Assembly: GCA_030145245.1 (NCBI GenBank)
Contig: JAQYWC010000030.1
Span: forward strand, 1 to 64,000
Origin: Desulfobacterium sp.
GTDB lineage: Bacteria > Desulfobacterota > Desulfobacteria > Desulfobacterales > Desulfobacteraceae
Direction of reading: 5' to 3'
Length of the DNA: 64,000 bases
Part shown: piece by piece, positions 37,046 through 46,344 of the stretch
How the letters are laid out: each line of letters begins with the position of its first letter
How positions within the stretch are numbered: the first letter of the stretch is position 1
Translations under genes and position numbers: made by a program
Notes under the pieces: model-generated
Told to the model about the DNA's origin: nothing
Seen by the model: the letters and a program-made list of their open reading frames with translations, nothing else
Databases searched by the model: none

Positions 37046-37654
37046 TTGAAGAAACTAGTCATTCTATCAATCTTTTTATTATTGGGAGCACAAATTGCCT
37101 CTGCCGGAACCATCAAGGTTGGAGAAAAGCTTCCGGAAATCACCATTAAAGAAAAAGGCGTGATGATTCCTGAATATGATATTGTGGAAGACCGGATGGT
37201 TTTCAGGAAAGATGGGCGTATCTCATATCAGGAATGGGGCAGCAAAGAACTTTCCGGCAGGATCAGAACAATCTATCATCTGGCAGCCCGGGACGGCATT
37301 GACCAGATCAACGAGCCGTATATCGACGCCCTCATCAAAGCAAAACTCCCGGAGGCCCTCCCGGACTCCCCATACAAGACCATTACCATCCTCAACCTGG
37401 ATGATGCACTCTGGGGAACCAGCGGAATTGCCGGAAGGCGCCTGGAAAAAAGTCAAAGAGAATTCCCCTATGCATGCTATGTCGCAGATGAAGATGGCCT
37501 GGCCATCAAAACCTGGGGGCTCAAGGAAAAAGAGAGCGCCGTCATTGTCCTTGATCCCGAAGATAGGGTCATCTTTTTTAAGGAGGGCAAATTAAACAAA
37601 GAAGAGATTCAAACAGCAGTAGCCCTGATCAAATCAGAACTTAAAATAGACTAG
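37046..37654 (+). CDS. YtfJ-family periplasmic protein
   Basis: This 202-residue protein has a signal peptide (LVILSIFLLLGAQIASA) and a thioredoxin-like fold as in YtfJ of enteric bacteria (GSKELSGRIRTIYHLAARDG, ITILNLDDALWGT, VADEDGLAIKTWGL, VIVLDPEDRVIFFKEG). It lacks the CxxC of active thioredoxins. Function is unknown. The start is TTG, with AAAGGGAGA six bases upstream; no ATG fits. It is convergent with the HD-GYP gene, with only 19 bases between the stops. Confidence 0.75.
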   Translation: MKKLVILSIFLLLGAQIASAGTIKVGEKLPEITIKEKGVMIPEYDIVEDRMVFRKDGRISYQEWGSKELSGRIRTIYHLAARDGIDQINEPYIDALIKAKLPEALPDSPYKTITILNLDDALWGTSGIAGRRLEKSQREFPYACYVADEDGLAIKTWGLKEKESAVIVLDPEDRVIFFKEGKLNKEEIQTAVALIKSELKID

Positions 37655-37673
37655 TACTACAACCTCCGGTTTG

Positions 37674-38708
37674 TCAATCCCCATGCTCGCTGGAGATCCG
37701 TTCAAAGTTTTTTTCTCTGGCAAAAAAAGCGTCAACGATTTCCGGGTCAAAATGCCTGCCACGCTCCTCCCGGAGGATGGCACAGGTTTTCTCGTGGGAA
37801 AAGGCGTCCTTGTAATACCTTTTGGACCTCAGGGCATCGTAGACGTCGGCCAGGGCCATGATACGGGCAGAAAGGGGGATCTGGTTTCCGGCAAGGCCCG
37901 AGGGATATCCGCTGCCGTCCCATTTCTCGTGGTGGGAAAGGGTGAGTTGGGTGGCTATTTCCAGGAAGGATTGGAAATTCAGCTTCTCCTGGGCCTTGCG
38001 GATCACTTCCGATCCGTACTCACAGTGCTTTTTCATGATCTCAAACTCCTCAGGGGTGAACTTTCCCTTTTTCTGAAGAATGCGATCCGGAATCCCCACC
38101 TTTCCGATATCGTGGAGGGGAGCTGATTTTACCAGTTCATGGACATACTCATCCGTGAGGTAGGAGGATTGGCTGGAATTCTTTTTCATTTGCCGGGCAA
38201 TGAGCCCCACATATTCCGATGTCCGGGAGATATGACTGCCGGTTTCCCCGTCCCGGAGTTCCGCCTGGTAGGCCAGGGCCAGGATGGTCACATCCTTGGT
38301 CTGGAGCAGCTGACGGTTGGCGGTAAGCAGCTTTTCCCGTTCCTCCTCCAGGGCAGTGCTGATGCTCAAGGTTCGCTGGTAACTGCTTTTTATGGAGAAA
38401 AGCATGCCCCGGTGAAGGTTGTTGCCCATGGCGACAAAAATGGCACCAAAGAAAAACACATGGGCCGTGATCATCTCAAGCCCCAGGTGGATGTCTGTGA
38501 TAAAACAATAGAAAAAACCGAGGTAACCCGCGAAGAAGAACACCATCATGGTCATATGAAGGGAGATGCGCCGGGACAGCCTCCTGTTTTTACGGATATA
38601 GAAATCTTTCAGCAGACAGGTGTTGCTTTGAAACTGCCTGATACTGTAAAGCATGATTCCCGCTCCTGCAAGAATCAGAACGCTCACCATCGGTGTGTGA
38701 ATATTCAT
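37674..38708 (-). CDS. HD-GYP domain protein, probable cyclic-di-GMP phosphodiesterase
   Basis: This 344-residue protein has about three or four N-terminal membrane helices, a short coiled coil (STALEEEREKLLTANRQLL), and a C-terminal HD-GYP domain with HDIGKVGIPDRIL and HHEKWDGSGYPSGL, both metal-binding signatures intact. HD-GYP proteins hydrolyse cyclic-di-GMP to GMP. It would oppose the two GGDEF cyclases in this window. The sensing part is the membrane region; no known sensor fold is visible. Confidence 0.88.
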   Translation of the reverse strand: MNIHTPMVSVLILAGAGIMLYSIRQFQSNTCLLKDFYIRKNRRLSRRISLHMTMMVFFFAGYLGFFYCFITDIHLGLEMITAHVFFFGAIFVAMGNNLHRGMLFSIKSSYQRTLSISTALEEEREKLLTANRQLLQTKDVTILALAYQAELRDGETGSHISRTSEYVGLIARQMKKNSSQSSYLTDEYVHELVKSAPLHDIGKVGIPDRILQKKGKFTPEEFEIMKKHCEYGSEVIRKAQEKLNFQSFLEIATQLTLSHHEKWDGSGYPSGLAGNQIPLSARIMALADVYDALRSKRYYKDAFSHEKTCAILREERGRHFDPEIVDAFFAREKNFERISSEHGD

Positions 38709-38989
38709 CGGTATCCCTAAAAATTTCTACTCCACATCTTACCATCCCTTCAAACAAGCTGCCAATGTGTCACAATGTAGCACGTCTGTCAATAATAGTG
38801 TGCGCAGACAGGATGAAACCATGCGCGCAGATAGGATGAAATGAGATCCCGAACCCTTTATCCGGTGATCCATATGGGAAGGCGATACTTCTGTCCGGGA
38901 AACAGGATCTTACTGCCGTTCGTCAACGGTTACGACCCTGTTTTTTTCCGTATGTTTTACACGATAAAGGGCCGTGGGCGCCCCTTTTC

Positions 38990-39958
38990 TCATGGAACAA
39001 CGTCCACTTTGCTTTGCCCGTTGCTGTTAAGGGCACGCACAAACGCCATATAGGACAAGGCTGTCTCCTCTGGTTTTTCCACCATTGGCACATGCCCGCA
39101 ATTTTCAAGAACTTTCAGGGTTGCATCGGGGATCATGGACTTAAAGACCCTGGCACAGGAGATATCCAGCACCCTGTCCCGGTCTCCCCATATCACCAGG
39201 ACAGGAAGTTCCAGTTTTGTAAGCTCATCCCGGACCGGGGCATCGTCCAGTTCCTGAAACAGGTCTTTCCACATTTTTCTGTTATGTTCGGTTTTGTCCA
39301 TCTGGCGGCGGGCCATCACATTTCTGGCAGGCCAGGGAAGATATGGCTCCTTTTCAAAACAGAGGGCCAGAAGATTGTCATAGTCTTTCCGGGTAGAAAC
39401 GATTAATGGATTTCGCCCCTGCTCCAACTCCTTGAAAAAGTCACTTTTCACCGACGTCAAAACCCCTGCCGAATCAAACAACCCCAAGGATATAATCTGT
39501 TCAGGACGATTTCGCGAATAGAGCAGAGACACAAGCCCTCCCATGGAATTTCCCGCCAGGTGAAACCGGGTGAGTCCCAGTTCCCGAACCGCCTCGGCCA
39601 GGCGCCTTTCCATGCTGCACGCATCATAAGATCCCCCGAAATCAAGGGAACTCTCCCCATGCCCCGGAAGATCCACAGCAATCACCCGGTAGGATTCCGG
39701 GATATATCGTGTAAACCTGATCCAGTTTTCCTTATCCGCCGAAAAACCGTGGAGAAACACCATCACCTCCCCGTCCCCATCCCTTTCCAGATAGCAAAGG
39801 GTCTGCCCCTCCACCATAACGATTTTTTTCTCCATGTGGGATTTGCACCGCTCCATGGAAAGTCCGAACCTGAACACCGGTTCCTCAATGATACTGCATC
39901 CGGTGCAAAGCAGTAAGGCAACAAGAATCAAGAATCTGAATCGCAGATTTGGTTTCAC
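38990..39958 (-). CDS. Alpha/beta-hydrolase lipoprotein
   Basis: This 322-residue protein starts with a lipoprotein signal (FLILVALLLCTGC, lipobox LCTGC with the lipidated Cys near residue 23). The rest is an alpha/beta-hydrolase fold: oxyanion HGFS, nucleophile elbow AGNSMGG, acid in WGDRD and the His in CGHVPM. It probably hydrolyses an ester or related bond in the periplasm. The open frame begins at 40036, but the GTG at 39958 has GGAGG eight bases before it and places the lipobox correctly, so it is preferred. Confidence 0.85.
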   Translation of the reverse strand: MKPNLRFRFLILVALLLCTGCSIIEEPVFRFGLSMERCKSHMEKKIVMVEGQTLCYLERDGDGEVMVFLHGFSADKENWIRFTRYIPESYRVIAVDLPGHGESSLDFGGSYDACSMERRLAEAVRELGLTRFHLAGNSMGGLVSLLYSRNRPEQIISLGLFDSAGVLTSVKSDFFKELEQGRNPLIVSTRKDYDNLLALCFEKEPYLPWPARNVMARRQMDKTEHNRKMWKDLFQELDDAPVRDELTKLELPVLVIWGDRDRVLDISCARVFKSMIPDATLKVLENCGHVPMVEKPEETALSYMAFVRALNSNGQSKVDVVP

Positions 39959-40402
39959 AGCATAGACCTCCTGTATGGGAACGTGCCTGATTACAGCCTG
40001 ACTTATACCCATTTCATGGTGAGCCGAAAAACACAATATTTTTTTGGCCTGAACCTTTTTTTAAGCTTAGCTGAAATCATGATCTCTTTTGGCATAGATT
40101 CATTTTGAGCTTGACAAAAGGCCCCACAAATAGTTCCCTTGGTAAGGGACGCGGAATCGAAAGCTCGTGCCACCAAACGCCTTATTTATTAAGTTTTTTT
40201 TTAACGAATCCACCATTAAGATAAGAATTCATTTTTCTCATCCTACTTCTTTCTTCACCGATTTCCGAATCAGTCTCCCTGATCCCTTATCGTCAAAGAA
40301 ACAATCTGTTTTTTGCTGAAACAAGATGTTACACACATAGCTATGGTTTAATATCGTCTTTTATTACTTATCGCCTACCGAGCCTTGTCCTAGGGGGTGG
40401 GA
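39959..40402. other. Gap upstream of the export operon
   Basis: No gene is seen. A compact segment at about 40130-40190 can fold (GTTCCCTT pairing with AAGGGAC, then a GGGACGC..CGAAAG..GTGCCACC stretch) and is followed by an A/T-rich region with a run of T near 40197. A TTGACA lies at 40111 but lacks a well-placed partner box. This is the likely promoter and leader region of the operon that begins at 40403; I could not name a riboswitch class. Confidence 0.35.
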
Positions 40403-42169
40403 ATGGAAAAAGTTCTGCAAACCTGGCTGTTTCATCAGTGCCGAATGCTGTCCGGATCGATACATGCCATGTTGTTGACCGATCCATCCGATGAAGAAGC
40501 GGAAAACCAGACCCTGTTCTGGCCGGACAACCTGCGTGATCACACACAACTGTCCCGGGTAGCCCAGACAGCATTGCACACAAAACAAGCGGTGATAAAG
40601 CCCCACAACAATGAGATGGAAAAGACCGGTGAACCGCTGGATGCACTGGCCTGTCCACTGTTTTTGAACAGCCGGTTCTTCGGGGTTGTCGCCATCGAGA
40701 TGACCAATCGTTCCAAGCCCATGCAGGAAGCAACCATGCGCCAGGTTCAGGCCGGGGCGGAATGGCTGGAAACCATGATTCTGCTGGATGGTTCAACAGC
40801 TAAGAAGCAACTGGTCAATCTTGTGGATCTGGTTGCCTCCGGACTTGAACATGAACGGTTCAGGTTTGCCGCAAGCGAAGTGACCAACGAACTTGCCGAG
40901 CGCTTTTCCTGCCAACGGGTGAGTATCGGTTTTCTGCGTTACAACAGTGTAAGGGTCGAGGCCCTGTCCCATTGTTCCCGAATAGATCATCACTCCAACC
41001 AGATTCGGGCAATTCGGGATGCCATGGAAGAATCCCTGGATCAGGGGACCACAGTGGTATATCCTGCGCAAACGAAAGCCCTCCCAATGATCACCCGGTT
41101 TCACGCCCAGCTGGCCAGAGCGCAACAAGAGACGGCCATATGCACATTGCCACTGATAAGAAACAACAAAGCGGTCGGCGCACTGCTGCTGGAACGCGCC
41201 GGGGACAACCCCTTTACCCCGGAGACGGTGGTGCAGTGTGAACAGATCGGGCTGTTGCTCGGGCCGGTGCTGGAAACCAGAAGACGGGACGAGCGTCCTT
41301 TGCCCTCAAAAGTCCTCGAATCCTTTCAAACCGGGTGCGTTAAACTGTTTGGTCCCCATTATCTGCCCCTGAAAGCTGTGTTGAGCCTGACTGCTGTTTT
41401 ACTGGTCTGGCTTTCCCTGACCGGCGCCATGTTTCGCATCTCCTGCGATTCCGTGCTGGAGCCGGGGGTCTGTCAGGTGATCGTGGCACCCCAGCAGGGG
41501 TATATTGCCGAGGCCCATGTCCGTGCCGGAGATATGGTTCAGGAAGGGGATCTGCTGGCGACGCTGGATGATCAGGATCTGAGATTCGAACAGCGCAAGT
41601 GGCAAAGCAAGCGGACCCGTCTGCTCAAGGAATACCGAAAGGCAATGGCCGTATTCGACCGGGCCGAAGTGGCCATTCTCAGAGCCAAACGCGCCCAGGC
41701 AGAAGCCCAGCTGCAACTGGTGGAGCAGCAGCTGGCGCGCACAACCCTTGTGGCTCCGTTTCCCGGCCTGGTTGTCAAGGGTGACCTGAACCAGGCCCTT
41801 GGCTCACCGGTCAGCCGGGGCGAGGTGCTGTATGAAGTCGCTCCCACCGACAACTACCTGGTGGTCCTGAAGGTTGACGACCGGGATATCGGCATGGTCT
41901 CAGTGGGACAGAAGGGAAAATTGAAACTGTCCGGCACCCCGGACCAGACGATCTCCATCACAATAGACCGGCTGACACCCGTGTCAACACCGAATGAGGG
42001 GCGCAACTACTTCCGGGTTGAGGCGGTAATGGAAAGACATTCGGATCTCATGCGCCCGGGCATGGAAGGAATCTCAAAGATAGAGATCGGTCGTGAAACC
42101 CTTCTCTGGATCTGGACCCGGCGATCGGTTGAATGGCTTCGCCTGTTTGTCTGGAAACGGTTGCCGTAA
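40403..42169 (+). CDS. GAF-HlyD fusion: membrane-fusion protein with cytoplasmic GAF domains
   Basis: This 588-residue protein has two GAF-like regions (about 20-125 and 155-300), one membrane helix near 322-345 (AVLSLTAVLLVWLSLTGAMF), and a periplasmic HlyD-type adaptor: a biotinyl-lipoyl half-motif (GYIAEAHVRAGDMVQEGDLLATLD), a short coiled-coil hairpin near 395-435, the second lipoyl half (LVAPFPGLVVKG) and a beta-barrel domain. GAF domains bind small ligands, so export may be gated by a cytoplasmic signal. ATG at 40403 has AGGGGGT just upstream. It opens the operon and is followed eight bases later by the M50-HlyD gene. Confidence 0.85.
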   Translation: MEKVLQTWLFHQCRMLSGSIHAMLLTDPSDEEAENQTLFWPDNLRDHTQLSRVAQTALHTKQAVIKPHNNEMEKTGEPLDALACPLFLNSRFFGVVAIEMTNRSKPMQEATMRQVQAGAEWLETMILLDGSTAKKQLVNLVDLVASGLEHERFRFAASEVTNELAERFSCQRVSIGFLRYNSVRVEALSHCSRIDHHSNQIRAIRDAMEESLDQGTTVVYPAQTKALPMITRFHAQLARAQQETAICTLPLIRNNKAVGALLLERAGDNPFTPETVVQCEQIGLLLGPVLETRRRDERPLPSKVLESFQTGCVKLFGPHYLPLKAVLSLTAVLLVWLSLTGAMFRISCDSVLEPGVCQVIVAPQQGYIAEAHVRAGDMVQEGDLLATLDDQDLRFEQRKWQSKRTRLLKEYRKAMAVFDRAEVAILRAKRAQAEAQLQLVEQQLARTTLVAPFPGLVVKGDLNQALGSPVSRGEVLYEVAPTDNYLVVLKVDDRDIGMVSVGQKGKLKLSGTPDQTISITIDRLTPVSTPNEGRNYFRVEAVMERHSDLMRPGMEGISKIEIGRETLLWIWTRRSVEWLRLFVWKRLP

Positions 42170-42177
42170 GAGGAATG

Positions 42178-44325
42178 ATGAATCAATCACTGTTCAGCAC
42201 ATATTGGTATCGGGTCGCAAACCTCAAACCGATGTTACGCGATTCCACCAGGATTTCCCGGCATGTTTACCTGGGCCAGCCCTGGTATGTGCTGCTAAAC
42301 AGCCTGAACGGGCACAATCATCGGTTCAACGCGGCCGCCTACATGCTGATCGGCCAGATGGACGGCACACGGACGGTTCAGGAGATCTGGAAGAGCGCCG
42401 ATCAACTGCTGGCCGATGCCTCCCCAACCCAGGATGAAATCATTCTCCTGCTCGGCCTGCTCCACGATACGGATCTGATTCAAAGCGATATCCTGCCCAA
42501 CACAGTGGAACAGCTCCGGCAGGGCCAGGAGGGACAGGGCAACACTTGGAAGCGACAAATGTCCAATCCGTTTTTCCTGCGATTCCCGCTTTTTGATCCG
42601 GATCGATTCCTGGAAAAATGGCGATTCCTCACAGATCCCCTGTTTACCCGCAGCACTTTGTTCATATGGTTGATGATCGTGGTGACGGCCTTGGTCGCGG
42701 CAGGCATGCACTGGCCCGAATTGTCAGGAAATCTGTCCGGCAAACTTTTATCACCGCGAAATCTGCTGCTGCTCTGGCTGGTTTTCCCCCTGGTGAAGAT
42801 TCTGCACGAATTCGGTCATGCCTTTGCCGTAAAAAAGTGGGGGGGCGAGTTGCACGAACTGGGAATCATGCTGCTGGCGCTGACCCCCATCCCCTACGTG
42901 GATGCCAGCGCCTCTGCCTCTTTTCCCGACAAAAAGCACAGAATTGCCGTTGCCGCAATGGGGATGGCGGTCGAACTTATGCTGGCGTCCCTTGCGCTGT
43001 TGGTCTGGCTGAATGTGGAAACCGGCCTGATCAGCGCCATTGCCTATAACATTATGCTGATATGCGGGGCCTCCACCGTGCTGTTCAACGGCAATCCCCT
43101 GCTGCGTTACGACGGTTACTACATTCTGGCCGACCTCATCGAGATTCCCAATCTCAGCCAGCGCTCCACCCGCTATACCGGCTATCTGTTGCAACGGTAT
43201 CTGTTGGGAATTAAAACGGCTGAATCATCGGTTACCGCCCCCGGGGAACGAATCTGGTTTCTGGTCTACGGACCGGTTTCCTTCTGCTACCGTATAACCG
43301 TATTAACCGGACTGATGCTGCTGATCAGCAGCCATTATTTTGCCATTGGAATACTGATCGCCCTATGGGGAGCCATCAGCTTGTTGATCGTGCCCCCGGT
43401 CCGCACCCTGTCCGGCTTTCTGAACAGCCCGGCCGGACGCGACAGCCGCTCCCGCCTGGTCGCCCTGGCCATGGGATTGGCTTTGGGTGTTGCCCTCCTG
43501 TTTTTCATCCTCCCGGTTCCGCTCCGAACCAATACCCAGGGGGTGGTATGGCTGCCGGAGCAATCAGCGATCAGGGCCGGCATGGATTGCGAGGTGATCG
43601 AATTACTGACGCCTGCTGAAGAATTTGTAGCCAGGAATGCCCCCCTGATCCTGGGGGTCGACCCCTTTCTGGATGCGGATATCGGAATTTACAAAGCCCG
43701 CCTGACAGAACTCTACGCCGCCTACAATGCCCAACCGCGCCATAAACGGGTAAAGCGGAAAATGCTGTTGGAAGAGATTGAACAGAGCAAAAAGGATCTC
43801 CAGCAAGCAGAGGAGCAGCTGGATAAGCTCCTGGTGCGCAGTCCGGCCCAGGGCCGTTTTATTTTGATCGAAGCCCGGAACCTGCCCGGTCATTTTGTCA
43901 GGAAAGGGGAACTGCTCGGTTATATCATTGCTGAACAGAGCCCAACGGTGCGGGCTGTGGTCCGCCAGGCAGATATCGGGCTGGTTCGGGAACGGGTCAC
44001 CGGGGTGGAGGTGCGGCTTGCCGAACAATCGGAAACATCGATCCAGGCGGAGATCAAACGGATTATCCCTGCAGCGGCCCTTAATTTGCCGTCAGCGGCC
44101 CTGGGCACAGCTGGTGGCGGGAATATCCCCATGGATCCCACCGATCCGGAAGGATTGCGAGCCCTGGAGAGTCATTTTCAGCTGGATATCAGCCTGCCGG
44201 CGGAGATAAAGAATCCCCATATCGGCGGAAGGGCCTACGTGCGGATCGAACATGGGACCATGCCCCTGGCCATGCAGTGGTTTCGCAATTTACGCCAACT
44301 ATTTTTAAGGAAGTTTTATGTTTAG
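42178..44325 (+). CDS. M50 zinc metalloprotease fused to HlyD-like segments
   Basis: This 715-residue membrane protein starts with a PqqD-like region (about 25-110), then a multi-helix M50 (site-2 protease type) core with H210-E-F-G-H214 and the third ligand in NPLLRYDGYY (D312), several further helices, and a periplasmic HlyD-like part from about 450 (WLPEQSAIRAG, coiled coil near 535-560, LVRSPAQGRFILIEARNLPG). The frame is open from 42133; AAGAGGA fits the ATG at 42178. M50 enzymes cut substrates within or near the membrane. A role in processing or passing the exported substrate through the adaptor is inference. Confidence 0.88.
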   Translation: MNQSLFSTYWYRVANLKPMLRDSTRISRHVYLGQPWYVLLNSLNGHNHRFNAAAYMLIGQMDGTRTVQEIWKSADQLLADASPTQDEIILLLGLLHDTDLIQSDILPNTVEQLRQGQEGQGNTWKRQMSNPFFLRFPLFDPDRFLEKWRFLTDPLFTRSTLFIWLMIVVTALVAAGMHWPELSGNLSGKLLSPRNLLLLWLVFPLVKILHEFGHAFAVKKWGGELHELGIMLLALTPIPYVDASASASFPDKKHRIAVAAMGMAVELMLASLALLVWLNVETGLISAIAYNIMLICGASTVLFNGNPLLRYDGYYILADLIEIPNLSQRSTRYTGYLLQRYLLGIKTAESSVTAPGERIWFLVYGPVSFCYRITVLTGLMLLISSHYFAIGILIALWGAISLLIVPPVRTLSGFLNSPAGRDSRSRLVALAMGLALGVALLFFILPVPLRTNTQGVVWLPEQSAIRAGMDCEVIELLTPAEEFVARNAPLILGVDPFLDADIGIYKARLTELYAAYNAQPRHKRVKRKMLLEEIEQSKKDLQQAEEQLDKLLVRSPAQGRFILIEARNLPGHFVRKGELLGYIIAEQSPTVRAVVRQADIGLVRERVTGVEVRLAEQSETSIQAEIKRIIPAAALNLPSAALGTAGGGNIPMDPTDPEGLRALESHFQLDISLPAEIKNPHIGGRAYVRIEHGTMPLAMQWFRNLRQLFLRKFYV

Positions 44326-46330
44326 TTCATCCCTTGCAGCAGACATCAAAACCATGCGTCCCGGCCTGATCGCAGGCAGGTATCCCCAACGGAACAACCT
44401 GGAAACCGGATGGTTTGATCGCGCCCTAAGTGAACTTAAGGGAACGCTGAACCTCCTGACCATGGACAGCCGGAAAGGTTTACGCAGGGTCGCTGCAACC
44501 ATCGGCCGCAGGGGAGAAGCATTGACCGCCCTTGACAACACAGAGCTTAACGCCCTGGTGATCAGGTTACGCCATGATTTCCACCGCCAGGGGCTATCCC
44601 CCAGGCTCTGCGTGCAATCATTCGCCCTGATCCGTGAACTGGCCATGCGGACAATCAGGTTGCGCCATTATGACTCCCAGGTCATGGCCGGATGGACACT
44701 GCTCCAGGGCCAGCTTGCGGAAATGGAGACCGGAGAGGGCAAAACCCTGGCGGCCACCCTGGCGGCTGCAACCGCGGCCCTGGCCGGAATTCCGGTCCAT
44801 ATCATCACCGTCAACGAGTACCTGGTGAAACGGGACGCAGATTCCATGGGCCCGCTCTACCGGATCCTCGGCCTGACAGTGGGGTATGTCACCCAGGCCA
44901 TGGCGTTGGAACAGCGCAGGACCGCCTATGGATGCGATATTACCTATTGCACCAACAAACAGGTTGCCTTTGACTATCTCCGTGACCGGCTGCTGCTTGG
45001 CAACACCCCCGGCCAGTTGCGTCTCCAGCTGGAATCGGCCTATTCCGACAATAACCGGCTGGGGCAATTTCTGCTGCGCGGGCTCTGTTACGCCATTGTC
45101 GACGAAGCAGACAGTATATTGATCGACGAGGCCCGTACCCCGTTGATCATAACCCGCAACATCGACAGCCCTGCCCAGGATGCTGTGTATCAGCAAGCGC
45201 TGAATCTGGCCAGAGGAATGGAAATCGGGCATGATTTTTTTCTTGATCCGGCGCAACAGGGGTTACAGCTCAGCCTGGCCGGACAACAGAAGCTGGCAGG
45301 TCTTCATCGGTCCGCAAAGGGGGGCCGGCAAAATGCACGACAGCGGGAAGAACTGGTTTCCAAGGCCCTGCATGCCCTGCATCTGCTGCACAGGGATCGC
45401 GACTACCTGGTCCGGGAGGACAAGGTCGTGATCATCGATGCCAATACCGGACGGACAATGCCTGACCGCTCCTGGGAACGCGGTCTGCACCAGCTGGTCG
45501 AAGCAAAGGAAGGGGCTTGCCTCACCAAAGCCCGTGAGCAGCTGGGACGGTTGACTTTTCAGAGTTTTTTCCGTCGTTACCTGCACCTGGGCGGGATGAC
45601 CGGTACAGCCCGGGAGGTCAGTTCCGAACTCTGGTCCGTTTACGGACTCAGGGTCCAGGGGATTCCCCTCCATCGCCCCAGCCGGCGCCGGGAGCTGCCC
45701 CCCAGGGTCTATCCCCGGGTAAAAGACAAATGGGCGGCGGTGATCAACGCGGTTAAAAATATGCAACGCCAGGGAAGACCGGTGCTGATCGGTACCGGAT
45801 CGGTGGCCGATTCAGAGGTGCTGAGCCGGCAACTGGACATAACAAAAATCCCCCACCAGGTACTGAACGCCCGGCAGGATAAGGAGGAGGCAATGATTGT
45901 TGCCGCCGCCGGCAAGCAAAGGCAAGTCACCGTTGCCACCAACATGGCCGGCCGGGGAACCGATATCCCCCTTGCCCATAGGGTTGACAGCCTGGGCGGC
46001 CTGCATGTCATCGCCACCTGCCGTAACCAGGCCAAACGCATAGACCGGCAGCTGTACGGACGCTGTGCCCGCCAGGGAGACCCCGGCAGTTTTCAGGTAA
46101 TTCTTTCATTGGAGGATGAATTGGTGCAACAGAACTGTCCCCCCGTCCTGATCAAATTTCTGCGTTCTCCCGGGACAAAAGCCAGTCTGCTCCATGACAA
46201 ACTGAATCTGTTCATCATAAGACAAGCCCAACGGGGGATCGAACGCCGGCATCGCGAATCACGCCGGGCCCTGTTGCAATATGACCGTCAGACCGCTCGG
46301 CTGCTCACTTTCAGCGGTCGTCTGGAATAG
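44318..46330 (+). CDS. SecA-like ATPase lacking the C-terminal domains
   Basis: This 670-residue protein is clearly SecA-like: METGEGKTL (Walker A, 136-143), TVNEYLVKRDA, DITYCTNKQVAFDYLRD, VDEADSILIDEARTPLI (D262-E-A-D265), GMTGTAREVSSELW, ATNMAGRGTDIPL and GRCARQGDPGSFQ. Normal SecA is about 830-900 residues. This one stops soon after the segment equivalent to LLEYD..., so the helical wing, most of the C-terminal scaffold and the zinc tail are missing. The region before Walker A is also divergent. AAGGAAG precedes the ATG, which overlaps the previous gene by eight bases. It is probably a dedicated export motor or chaperone for this operon, not the housekeeping SecA. Confidence 0.88.
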   Translation: MFSSSLAADIKTMRPGLIAGRYPQRNNLETGWFDRALSELKGTLNLLTMDSRKGLRRVAATIGRRGEALTALDNTELNALVIRLRHDFHRQGLSPRLCVQSFALIRELAMRTIRLRHYDSQVMAGWTLLQGQLAEMETGEGKTLAATLAAATAALAGIPVHIITVNEYLVKRDADSMGPLYRILGLTVGYVTQAMALEQRRTAYGCDITYCTNKQVAFDYLRDRLLLGNTPGQLRLQLESAYSDNNRLGQFLLRGLCYAIVDEADSILIDEARTPLIITRNIDSPAQDAVYQQALNLARGMEIGHDFFLDPAQQGLQLSLAGQQKLAGLHRSAKGGRQNARQREELVSKALHALHLLHRDRDYLVREDKVVIIDANTGRTMPDRSWERGLHQLVEAKEGACLTKAREQLGRLTFQSFFRRYLHLGGMTGTAREVSSELWSVYGLRVQGIPLHRPSRRRELPPRVYPRVKDKWAAVINAVKNMQRQGRPVLIGTGSVADSEVLSRQLDITKIPHQVLNARQDKEEAMIVAAAGKQRQVTVATNMAGRGTDIPLAHRVDSLGGLHVIATCRNQAKRIDRQLYGRCARQGDPGSFQVILSLEDELVQQNCPPVLIKFLRSPGTKASLLHDKLNLFIIRQAQRGIERRHRESRRALLQYDRQTARLLTFSGRLE

Positions 46331-46344
46331 GAGATAAAACAGCC

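Noticed and set aside
40130-40190. Leader segment as a cyclic-di-GMP-I riboswitch
   Set aside because: GGGACGC is present, but the order of hairpins and the GGCAAACC and tetraloop-receptor parts of the consensus are missing.
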